Assembly: GCA_964534515.1 (NCBI GenBank)
Contig: CAZHPW010000097.1
Span: 1-8,277, forward strand
DNA length: 8,277 nucleotides
Origin: UBA6115 sp964534515
Lineage (GTDB): Bacteria > Bacillota > Clostridia > Christensenellales > Aristaeellaceae
Direction of reading: 5' to 3'
Made by a program: the position numbers and the translations under genes. Below are positions 1 through 5,920 of this stretch, piece by piece. Within the stretch, counting starts at the first letter, position 1, and each line of letters begins with the position of its first letter. The notes below the pieces were generated by a model that ran no database searches, was not told the DNA's origin, and worked only from the letters and a program-made list of their open reading frames with translations.

Positions 1-647
1 CCATCTGCGAGCCCCAGGAGCGCGACAGCATCCTCTTCCAGTGGAAGGATGACGAGCACCTCTTAAAGCGCAACACCTTCATCGGCGACATCTACAATGA
101 CTTCCAGGAAGACAAGTCCGTGCGCAACTTCCTGCGCGTCATCATGGGCAACTACATTTTGGAAGGCGTGTACTTCTATTCCGGGTTCATGTTCTTCTAC
201 AACCTGGCCCGCAACAACCGCATGACCGGCTCCGCCCAGCAAATCCGCTACATCAACCGCGATGAGGCAACCCACCTGTGGCTGTTTAGGAACATTTTGA
301 CCGAGCTGCAAAAGGAAGAGCCCGAGCTGTTCACCGACGAAATCCGCGAACTGTTCCGCGAGATGCTCAAGGAAGGTTGCGAGCAGGAAATCGCCTGGGG
401 CAAGTACGCGATTGGCGAGGACATCCAGGGCTTGACCGGCCAGATGGTGGAGGATTACATCCGCTACCTGGGCAATCTGCGCGCCACCAACATCGGCCTT
501 GAGCCCATCTATGAGGGCTATGACAAGGAGCCGGACACCATGAAATGGGTGAGCCAGTACAGCAACGCCAATATGATTAAAACCGACTTCTTTGAGGCCA
601 GGAGCACCGCCTACGCCAAATCCTCAGCGCTGGTGGATGACCTGTAG
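1..647 (+). CDS. nrdB: Ribonucleoside-diphosphate reductase small (beta) subunit, 5'-truncated by window edge
   Basis: This is the radical-carrying small subunit of a class I ribonucleotide reductase, which with the large subunit reduces ribonucleotides to deoxyribonucleotides in the cytoplasm. The gene enters from the left edge: the frame is open from base 3 with no start visible, so about 214 C-terminal codons are present. The ferritin-like diiron helices are clear. The Glu at 162-164 (ILEGVYFYSG) is followed 34 residues later by the Glu of RDEATH (264-266) and then its His (273-275), matching the spacing of E. coli NrdB E204/E238/H241. The radical-site region lies outside the window. The tail ends FFEARSTAYAKSSALVDDL, with a Tyr where the family's subunit-binding tail carries one. 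TAG at 645-647 is one base before the cupin start, so the two are probably cotranscribed; the large subunit is presumably upstream, which is not visible. The Ia versus Ib subclass and the cofactor metal cannot be decided here. Confidence 0.95.
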   Translation, partial: ICEPQERDSILFQWKDDEHLLKRNTFIGDIYNDFQEDKSVRNFLRVIMGNYILEGVYFYSGFMFFYNLARNNRMTGSAQQIRYINRDEATHLWLFRNILTELQKEEPELFTDEIRELFREMLKEGCEQEIAWGKYAIGEDIQGLTGQMVEDYIRYLGNLRATNIGLEPIYEGYDKEPDTMKWVSQYSNANMIKTDFFEARSTAYAKSSALVDDL

Positions 648-648
648 A

Positions 649-984
649 ATGAGAATCAACTTCAATGAGCTCCCGGAAAAAGTGGTCAATGGTTTGCGTG
701 GCGGGCAGGGCGAGGTCGGGGTCAAGACCTTTCAGGATGACGACAACAAGCTCATGATGCTGCGCCTGACCCCCGGCGCTTTCATCGGCCGGCACACCCA
801 TGAGACGGACAGTGAAACCATGTACATCCTAAAGGGTGAGGGCACCATGGGAAGCGGGAAAGGCCTGCTGCCGGTCCTGACGGGAGACTGCCACTACTGC
901 GCAAAAGGCCAATGGCATTCGCTGAAAAACACGGGCGAAAGCGACCTGGTCTGCCTGGCCGTGATACCCACACACAGAAAATAA
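649..984 (+). CDS. Small single-domain cupin protein (Cupin_2 type)
   Basis: This is a 111-residue single cupin barrel. Motif 1 reads G43-x5-H49-T-H51-x4-E56-x6-G63, and motif 2 reads G79-x5-AKG-x2-H90-x3-N94, with Ala where the consensus has Pro. The two His of HTH, Glu56 and His90 form the usual 3-His/1-Glu metal site, so a metal-binding protein is likely, but the ligand or reaction cannot be read from sequence. The frame stays open upstream to a TTG at 592 inside nrdB. I prefer ATG 649, one base after the nrdB stop. The only ribosome-site candidate is a weak GGTGGA at 632-637, so translational coupling to nrdB is likely. The cysteines C81 and C84 sit close to the second motif, which is not a standard cupin feature. 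A strong terminator follows. The link to nucleotide reduction is context only. Confidence 0.88.
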   Translation: MRINFNELPEKVVNGLRGGQGEVGVKTFQDDDNKLMMLRLTPGAFIGRHTHETDSETMYILKGEGTMGSGKGLLPVLTGDCHYCAKGQWHSLKNTGESDLVCLAVIPTHRK

Positions 985-993
985 TTTTGTATC

Positions 994-1031
994 AAAAAAG
1001 GATGCCGGAGTGATTTCCGGCATCCTTTTTG
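994..1031. terminator. Bidirectional rho-independent terminator between convergent genes
   Basis: The arms 995-1009 and 1016-1030 are perfect reverse complements (15 bp) around a six-base loop GTGATT. The GC core is GGATGCCGGA/TCCGGCATCC, flanked by an A-run (994-999) and a T-run (1026-1030). Each strand therefore presents a GC stem followed by U residues. It ends both the nrdB-cupin unit (plus) and the exported-protein gene whose stop is at 1043-1045 (minus). Confidence 0.93.
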
Positions 1032-1042
1032 ATTGGCTTCTT

Positions 1043-1774
1043 TTACTGGCCTTGGTTAAAGATGATGTCATCCCTTAAGCGGTAGATGGTGGCGCCGTAG
1101 TTTTTGCGGCTGAAGGCATCCACAAACCAGTCAATTTTCTTGACCGCGTCCCATTGGATGTAGCCGTGGCGGACGCCATTGATTTTCTTGCCCTTCATGT
1201 TGGAGTCCGTCCAGGTGACGGAATCGGTCTCCGCGTCATAATCCTCGGTAAATACCAGACTGTGCGCGCCGACGCCGTAGTAATAATTGGCCGCCATCTG
1301 GAAGAAGTCCCCGCGCTTGACTTGCTTTAGGAACTCCCGCGCCATCTCGCGGTTTTCGGCCTTGGTTTTGTCCTTGTCATAGCGGAAGGTGGCCGCGGCG
1401 TAAAAGGGGTTGCCCTCAGAGGCCGGGATATCCTTCCAGGCCGCGCCATAGACATAGGGCTTGCTGTCCTCCCGGGGCAGGTTGTCCGGGATGACCAGTT
1501 TGGTGTCCGGGTACTCAGCCATCCGGTACTTGTCGCGGTTCTGGCGGAACATGTAAACGGTGAAGTTTTTGCAGACATAGATGTCCCCGGAGGAGGCCGC
1601 CGGCATGGCGCGGCCGTTGGCCTTGTCAAACTGCTCCTTGGCGATTGCCAGCATGTCCTCAATAAAGGCCTCGCGCGCGGCGGGGTCGCCCTTTGCGGCA
1701 TCCCCGGCTTCCATGAAGGCGCTCATGGGCAATAGCATCAATAAAGCTAAGAAAACGACTAAAATTCTTTTCAA
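1043..1774 (-). CDS. Exported protein of unknown family, possible papain/NlpC-P60/CHAP-like cysteine hydrolase
   Basis: I do not recognise a named family. The protein is 243 residues from a TTG start at 1774, chosen because AAGGAG (complement of 1783-1788) lies 8 bases upstream. An in-frame ATG at 1795 and the longest ORF start at 1822 have no comparable site. The N-terminus is a signal peptide: K2 and R3, then a hydrophobic run VVFLALLMLL, then a small-residue MSA at which cleavage is plausible. The mature part contains C68 (YVCKNFTVYMF), a GDFF turn (G155-D156), H171 (GVGAHSLVF) and D190-S-N192 (TWTDSNM). That order, with Cys at the head of a helix, GD, His-Ser-hydrophobic and then Asp/Asn, is how papain-fold NlpC/P60 and CHAP hydrolases look, so a wall- or protein-acting amidase/peptidase is suggested, not shown. 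The rest is rich in Tyr, Lys and Asp. It stands alone, convergent with the cupin gene and divergent from addB. Confidence 0.85.
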   Translation of the reverse strand: MKRILVVFLALLMLLPMSAFMEAGDAAKGDPAAREAFIEDMLAIAKEQFDKANGRAMPAASSGDIYVCKNFTVYMFRQNRDKYRMAEYPDTKLVIPDNLPREDSKPYVYGAAWKDIPASEGNPFYAAATFRYDKDKTKAENREMAREFLKQVKRGDFFQMAANYYYGVGAHSLVFTEDYDAETDSVTWTDSNMKGKKINGVRHGYIQWDAVKKIDWFVDAFSRKNYGATIYRLRDDIIFNQGQ

Positions 1775-1782
1775 TGGTTTGG

Positions 1783-1788
1783 CTCCTT
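1783..1788 (-). promoter_or_regulatory. Ribosome binding site deciding a TTG start
   Basis: On the minus strand this reads AAGGAG, followed by 8 bases and TTG at 1774-1772. It lies downstream of the alternative ATG at 1795, so it argues against the longer reading frame. With the TTG start the protein begins directly with a basic and hydrophobic signal peptide. Confidence 0.85.
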
Positions 1789-1799
1789 GTTTCATTTGG

Positions 1800-1815
1800 G
1801 CCGCGGGTTCGCGGC
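1800..1815. repeat. GC-rich inverted repeat in the leader of the exported-protein gene
   Basis: GCCGCG (1800-1805) and CGCGGC (1810-1815) are perfect reverse complements around GGTT. It lies just downstream of a possible minus-strand -10 (TACAAT, complement of 1822-1827) and upstream of the ribosome site at 1783-1788. A transcript from that -10 would begin at or inside the hairpin. It could be an operator or a 5'-protecting stem. There is no T-run, so it is not a terminator. Confidence 0.5.
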
Positions 1816-1821
1816 AAAGCA

Positions 1822-1827
1822 ATTGTA
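1822..1827 (-). promoter_or_regulatory. Possible -10 box for the exported-protein gene
   Basis: The minus strand reads TACAAT, five of six matches to TATAAT, 47 bases upstream of the TTG start at 1774. I find no convincing -35 at 16-18 bases; the sequence there is TTCCCT. The assignment is weak and rests on the -10 and position alone. Confidence 0.35.
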
Positions 1828-1881
1828 CCCCAAAGGCGGTGAAAAGGGAAACGCTCCGCTTTAATCACCCCCGCGCTATGA

Positions 1882-1887
1882 TATAAT
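1882..1887 (+). promoter_or_regulatory. -10 box of the addB promoter
   Basis: This is an exact TATAAT ending 18 bases before the chosen addB ATG. The best -35 is a poor TTTAAT at 1860-1865 (16-base spacer). Transcription would start near 1893-1895, just before the ribosome site GGAGG at 1896-1900, giving a very short leader. This also argues that the ATG at 1894 is too near the transcript start to be the translation start. Confidence 0.6.
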
Positions 1888-1905
1888 CAATGCATGGAGG
1901 CAGCG

Positions 1906-4900
1906 ATGAAACGGATTTTGACCAGCAGGACGGGCGACCTTTGGGAACAGGTGGCAGAGCAATTGCGCCTGTCCTATCACAGCGGCAAAAATGTGCTGCT
2001 GCTCGTGCCTGAGCAGATGACCCTGCAGGCGGAGCGCGGCGCGATGAAGAGTCTGAATGTCAAAGGCTTTTTCCGCTTGCAGGTGCTCTCCCCCTCCCGG
2101 CTGATGAAGGTCATCTTTGACCGGGCGGGCCAGGATGAGCGGGTGGTGATTGACGAGCGAGGCCAAAACATGACCCTCTCCCGGGTGATGTGGAACCTGA
2201 AGGATGAGCTTGCCTATTACGGCAGGGCTAGGACCAAACCCGGCTTTACCGAGAAATTAATCGAGGCCATCAGCGAGTTTAAGAGCGCCGGGGTGAGCCC
2301 GGAGGATTTGCGTGCCTTTTCAGAGGAGAAGGAGGGTGGGGATCCCAAATTGCAGGACCTCTCCCTGCTGTACGCCGCCTATGAGGAGACCATGTCCGGT
2401 CAGTTGGCCGACAGCGAGGACAGGCGGCAGCAGATGCTGGAGCGGCTTTCAGCCAGTGACATGTTCTCCGGTTATGACATCCTCATCTTTGGCTTTGACC
2501 TCTTAACCCCGCCCCTCATCCGCCTGTTTACCCGTCTGGCGCAAAGGGCGGACACCTTCCTCCTGGCCATGCAGACAGAGGACAGGCAGGCGGCGGACGG
2601 CCCGGCCTTTGACCCGGTCAATGACAGCCTGGGGCAATTAACGGAGCAGTTCCAATTGCTGGGGATGAAGTACAGCCGGGAAAAACTGCCTGACCGCACT
2701 GGCGGCCGCCCCCCCGCGCTCATTCACCTGCAAGAGCAAATGCTGCGCGTGAGGCAATCGGTCTATGACAAGGAGCCTGAAGGCCTGCGCCTGTACGCGG
2801 CCAAGACCGCCAACGAGGAAATCCGCCGCGCGGCGCAAAAAATCCACACCCAATTAAAGGACGGCCAAGACCCCAGGGGCATCGCTGTTTACCTGGCTCA
2901 GGACGCCTATGCCGCCCTGCTGCCGGATATTTTTAACGCCTATGGCATCACGCACTTTGTAGCGGTGAAGGAGCCCTTGACCGCCCAGCCCCTCATCCGC
3001 TGTCTGATGGACGCGATGAAATGCGTCCAGGTCGCGGCCTGGCGGCCCTATGATGTCTTCAATTACATCAAATCCCCCTACTCCCCCATTAGCGGGATGG
3101 AAGCGTTTGAGCTGGAAAATTACGCCAGGGAATATGGCATCCGCGGGAAAAAGTGGACCCAGCCCTTTACAAAGGGGACACCGGAGAGGCTTACCGACAT
3201 GGAAGCCCTGCGCCAAAAGGCCATTGACCCGGTTGACAGGATGCGCGCGCAGCTAAGCCGCGCCAGGGACGCCGCGGCCTCCATCCAGGCGGTCATGGGC
3301 TTTTTATCAGACATCGGCGCCCAGGACAGGGTGCTGGCCATGGATGAGCGCTTGAGCGGTCTGAGCCTGCATGAGGAAGCTCAGCGCGCTAACCAGGTTT
3401 GGGACAAGCTGATGGGCTTTTTTGAGCAGATGAACCAATTGCTGGGCACGGAACGCATCCCCCTGGGCCGCTTTGCCGAGTGGCTGGAGGCCGGATTATC
3501 CATGACCAGCTTAGCCGCCCTGCCGCCCATGCAGGAGAGCGTATCAGCCGGCATCCTGGGGCAATTGATGCTGCGCGAGCCGGATGTGGTCTACATCCTG
3601 GGTCTCAACAACGGGGTCCTAAACGTGACAGAGGACGCGCTCATCAGGGACAGGGAGCGCGGTGAACTGGAAAGCAAGATGAACATCCGCTTGAACCTGC
3701 AGGTGGAAAACCGGGAGAGCATCCGCCGGCTGGACTTTTGGAAAGCGGTTGCCGGGGCCAAAAAAGAAGTGCACTTCAGCTACGCGCTGTCGGATGAGCA
3801 GGGCAAGCCGCTGAGCCCCCTGATGGAATTGAGCCGCATCAAAAAGATGTTTCCACGCTTGACCGAAGAAGGCGGCGCCGTATCCAACCTCAGGGAGCCC
3901 CAGGCCTTTACGCCCATGGTGGCGCTGGATGAAATCGCGGTGCTGATGTCCCGGGGCGAGATGACCACCCCCTTCTGGGAAGCCTACCACTGGCTGGAAC
4001 AGAAAGAGGACTGGCAAGGCTACCTAAAGCGCATTCAAACCGCGCTGATTGATGATGAGCCGGAGAAGACCTTAAGCCCGCAGAGCGCCAGGCAGTTGCT
4101 CAAGACCCAGACCACCTCGGTCTCCAGGCTGGAAACCTATGCCGCCTGCCCCTTTAAGCATTTTGTGGACTACGGGCTCATGCCCATGGAGCGCAAGGAA
4201 TGGGCGCTGAAAAACACCGACCTGGGAAGTTTCTGCCACGCGGCCATGGACGCCTTTACCCAAAAGGCCATCAAGACAGAAGGCTGGCCCCAGGTCAGCC
4301 GCGAGACCAGCGACGCCATGATGGATGAAGCGCTCAGCGAACTGACCGACGGCTGGGAGGAAGCCCCCTGGGCGGACACCCAGCGCGCCAGGCGCAACGC
4401 TGGCCTCACCCTCAACCTCTGCCGCAGGATGGCCTGGGCGGTGACCGAAGGCGGCGCGGCCTCCAAATTTGACACGACGGCGTCTGAACTGCGCTTTGGG
4501 CCCAAAGAAGCGCTGCCGGCGATTGAAGTCATCCTGGACAACGGCGAGGTGCTGAAGCTGCGCGGTACCATTGACCGGGTGGACACCGTGGTATTGGACA
4601 GCGGGCTTAGGTTTGTGCGCGTGGTGGACTACAAGAGCGGCAACATCAAAGCGGACGCCGGGCAACTGGAGGAGGGCACCCAGCTGCAATTGATGCTCTA
4701 CCTCTCAGCCGCGCTTAAAGCCTTGTCAGGCGCTGAGCCGGCCGGCGCGTTTTACCAGCGCCTCAGGGACCCCTTGGTCAGGGCGGAGGATGAGGACAAG
4801 GCGCAAAAGGAAGCCCGCAAGAAGCTTCGCCTCAATGGCGTCCTGCTGGAAGACAAGGAAGTCATTGCCCTCATGGACACGGAAAAACCGCCGGTGACCC

Positions 4901-5211
4901 TGCCGGAATACCGCAACAAGGACGGCGAGGTCAGAAACGGGAACAACATTTTGAGCTTGGAAGAGCTCAAGGCGCTCATGGACCTGGCCAAAAGGAGAAC
5001 CCGTGAATTGGCCGGCGACATTTTTTCCGGCAAAATCACAAGAAGCCCGCTCATTTACGACAACAACGTGACCTCCTGCACCTGGTGTGAGTTTCAGGGC
5101 ATCTGCAGGACGGAAAAGATTGGCAAGGAGCCCTTAAGAAGGCGGGTGCGCAAAACCGACATGAAGACCTTGGCCCGGGAGCAGCTGGAACAGGAAACGC
5201 ATGAGGTTTGA
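1906..5211 (+). CDS. addB: AddAB helicase-nuclease, AddB subunit (ATP-dependent nuclease subunit B)
   Basis: With AddA this enzyme resects double-strand DNA breaks and recognises Chi to load RecA. The start is ATG 1906, because GGAGG (1896-1900) lies 5 bases before it; an ATG at 1894 lacks a site. The protein is 1101 residues, slightly shorter than typical AddB. N-terminal landmarks include LLLVPEQMTLQAERGAM and LSPSRLMKVIF. The C-terminal RecB-family nuclease is intact: GTIDRVD (D890), VVDYKSG (D908, K910) and QLQLMLYL (Q926-Q928). Four cysteines match the AddB iron-sulfur cluster: C748 (AACPFKHF) plus C1058-x2-C1061-x5-C1067. It is odd that the first 15 residues, where AddB usually has a GxxGSGKT P-loop, read MKRILTSRTGDLWEQ with no GK[ST]. 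AddB is not the motor subunit in B. subtilis, so function may survive. No addA follows within the window, although addA often lies next to addB. A spacer with its own promoter follows. Confidence 0.94.
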   Translation: MKRILTSRTGDLWEQVAEQLRLSYHSGKNVLLLVPEQMTLQAERGAMKSLNVKGFFRLQVLSPSRLMKVIFDRAGQDERVVIDERGQNMTLSRVMWNLKDELAYYGRARTKPGFTEKLIEAISEFKSAGVSPEDLRAFSEEKEGGDPKLQDLSLLYAAYEETMSGQLADSEDRRQQMLERLSASDMFSGYDILIFGFDLLTPPLIRLFTRLAQRADTFLLAMQTEDRQAADGPAFDPVNDSLGQLTEQFQLLGMKYSREKLPDRTGGRPPALIHLQEQMLRVRQSVYDKEPEGLRLYAAKTANEEIRRAAQKIHTQLKDGQDPRGIAVYLAQDAYAALLPDIFNAYGITHFVAVKEPLTAQPLIRCLMDAMKCVQVAAWRPYDVFNYIKSPYSPISGMEAFELENYAREYGIRGKKWTQPFTKGTPERLTDMEALRQKAIDPVDRMRAQLSRARDAAASIQAVMGFLSDIGAQDRVLAMDERLSGLSLHEEAQRANQVWDKLMGFFEQMNQLLGTERIPLGRFAEWLEAGLSMTSLAALPPMQESVSAGILGQLMLREPDVVYILGLNNGVLNVTEDALIRDRERGELESKMNIRLNLQVENRESIRRLDFWKAVAGAKKEVHFSYALSDEQGKPLSPLMELSRIKKMFPRLTEEGGAVSNLREPQAFTPMVALDEIAVLMSRGEMTTPFWEAYHWLEQKEDWQGYLKRIQTALIDDEPEKTLSPQSARQLLKTQTTSVSRLETYAACPFKHFVDYGLMPMERKEWALKNTDLGSFCHAAMDAFTQKAIKTEGWPQVSRETSDAMMDEALSELTDGWEEAPWADTQRARRNAGLTLNLCRRMAWAVTEGGAASKFDTTASELRFGPKEALPAIEVILDNGEVLKLRGTIDRVDTVVLDSGLRFVRVVDYKSGNIKADAGQLEEGTQLQLMLYLSAALKALSGAEPAGAFYQRLRDPLVRAEDEDKAQKEARKKLRLNGVLLEDKEVIALMDTEKPPVTLPEYRNKDGEVRNGNNILSLEELKALMDLAKRRTRELAGDIFSGKITRSPLIYDNNVTSCTWCEFQGICRTEKIGKEPLRRRVRKTDMKTLAREQLEQETHEV

Positions 5212-5229
5212 GCAAAAACGGGTACATGA

Positions 5230-5361
5230 ATGATAAGCCTGATGGAAACAGACACACTGGGCATCCGTTTTCTACATGGCGAAAAAGAACAACGCGTAAT
5301 AGATGAACAAATGGGGAAACCATACTTGGCGGATGGAAAGCCGCGTAAACTTGTGGTATAA
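5230..5361 (+). CDS. Doubtful small ORF, 43 codons, in the spacer after addB
   Basis: An ATG at 5230 (alternative at 5242) opens a reading frame with no stop until TAA at 5359-5361. It starts MISLMETDTLGIRFLHGEKE and ends ADGKPRKLVV. The composition is protein-like (charged C-terminal half, no long low-complexity run), but the only ribosome site is a weak GGG at 5220-5222. Codon use is more AT-rich than in neighbouring genes, and the end overlaps the -10 box of the next gene. No family is recognised. It may be a chance ORF in a promoter region, and I list it so that it can be tested by conservation. Confidence 0.2.
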   Translation: MISLMETDTLGIRFLHGEKEQRVIDEQMGKPYLADGKPRKLVV

Positions 5362-5362
5362 T
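5334..5362 (+). promoter_or_regulatory. Sigma-70-type promoter for the P-loop gene
   Basis: The -35 is TGGAAA (5334-5339), four of six matches to TTGACA. A 17-base spacer and an exact TATAAT (5357-5362) follow. Transcription would start near 5369. GGAGG at 5387-5391, 8 bases before the ATG at 5400, is a strong ribosome site. The gene is thus probably expressed independently of addB. Confidence 0.7.
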
Positions 5363-5399
5363 CCAATCAAATAAAACATATAACAGGGAGGGATGTCCC

Positions 5400-5810
5400 A
5401 TGATACAGGTCATTCACGGCTTGAAAGGTTCAGGAAAAACCAAAAGGATTATCGATATGGCCAACGAGTCCATCAAGGAACAAAAGGGCGACGTCGTCTT
5501 TGTGGACGATGACAACCGCTACATGTTTGACCTGCGGCACGAAGTGCGCTTTGTGAACGCGGGCGAATACAACATGGCGGGCCCCCAGATGCTGTTTGGC
5601 TTCCTTTGCGGGATGCTGGCGCAGAACTTTGATGTCACGCTGGTCTTTATTGACGCTTTCTTAAAGCTGGTGCATGCCAAGCCGGAAGAAACCGAGTGGT
5701 TCTTCAAGTCCCTTGAAAGCCTGAGTGCCAAGCGCAACATCAATTTCGTGCTGTCCGTCAGCATGGCTGATGAAGACGCGCCGGAATTTATCCGGAAGTA
5801 TTTCATTTAA
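5400..5810 (+). CDS. Small P-loop ATP-binding protein of unknown function
   Basis: This 136-residue protein has a clear Walker A, G7-LKGSG-K13-T14, right after a short beta strand (MIQVIH). A plausible Walker B is LVFID85, and a further strand VVFVDDDNRY lies at 32-41. The late strand INFVLSVSM (114-122) is where P-loop NTPases carry sensor or substrate residues. It looks like a minimal P-loop NTPase fold with no extra domain and no membrane segment. From memory, similar short proteins are widespread in Clostridia, usually annotated as hypothetical, ATP-binding or (misleadingly) twitching-motility PilT-like. No function is established that I know of. It has its own promoter, follows addB and precedes a rubrerythrin gene after 110 bases. 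The Cys-containing stretch FGFLCGMLAQ (66-75) is likely a buried helix. ATP binding is well supported; hydrolysis and partner are unknown. Confidence 0.88.
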   Translation: MIQVIHGLKGSGKTKRIIDMANESIKEQKGDVVFVDDDNRYMFDLRHEVRFVNAGEYNMAGPQMLFGFLCGMLAQNFDVTLVFIDAFLKLVHAKPEETEWFFKSLESLSAKRNINFVLSVSMADEDAPEFIRKYFI

Positions 5811-5863
5811 CCGGCTTTCGCCGAGAAAATAAGCAAGTCCCCGGACAAGGGTTTTTGGGCTGT

Positions 5864-5888
5864 GCCCGAAGACAGGAGTTCTGCGGGC
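5864..5888 (+). repeat. Short inverted repeat upstream of the rubrerythrin gene
   Basis: GCCCG (5864-5868) can pair with CGGGC (5884-5888), and CAG/CTG (5873-5875 with 5881-5883) can pair inside, giving an interrupted hairpin. No U-run follows, so it is a poor terminator. It lies just upstream of a possible -10 TAAAAT (5897-5902) and could be a regulatory site for the peroxide-defence gene. The short arms mean chance is possible. Confidence 0.25.
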
Positions 5889-5896
5889 AAAGAATC

Positions 5897-5902
5897 TAAA
5901 AT
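5897..5902 (+). promoter_or_regulatory. Possible -10 box of the rubrerythrin gene
   Basis: TAAAAT matches TATAAT at five of six positions and ends 18 bases before the ATG, the same distance as in addB. No good -35 is visible at 16-18 bases, so this may be an activated or non-canonical promoter, or chance. The ribosome site GAGG (5912-5915) lies 5 bases before the start. Confidence 0.35.
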
Positions 5903-5920
5903 AAACACGACGAGGTTGTC

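Noticed and set aside
592..648. TTG at 592 as the cupin start
   Set aside because: It would place 19 codons inside nrdB with no ribosome site and a sequence unlike a cupin N-terminus. ATG at 649 directly follows the nrdB stop.
1894..1905. ATG at 1894 as the addB start
   Set aside because: It has no ribosome site and would lie at the predicted transcription start. The ATG at 1906 has GGAGG 5 bases upstream.
4072..4689. 205-codon open frame on the minus strand inside addB
   Set aside because: It lies opposite the conserved nuclease and cysteine regions of AddB. Its composition is typical of an antisense shadow of a GC-rich gene, and it has no ribosome site or recognisable motif.
5226..5306. 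26-codon frame starting at ATG 5226 in the spacer after addB
   Set aside because: It has no ribosome site, overlaps the better 5230 frame, and is rich in Arg/Thr/Asn with no protein-like pattern.
5812..5863. Possible terminator after the P-loop gene (CGGC-TTTC-GCCG at 5812-5823, or CCC...GGG before the T-run at 5852-5856)
   Set aside because: The stems are only 3-4 bp, and the first lacks a T-run. Neither is close to the two strong terminators in the window.
5811..5920. Riboswitch or structured leader ahead of the rubrerythrin gene
   Set aside because: Only short interrupted pairings are visible, and I recognise no known riboswitch core. The likely -10 would also exclude most of it from the transcript.
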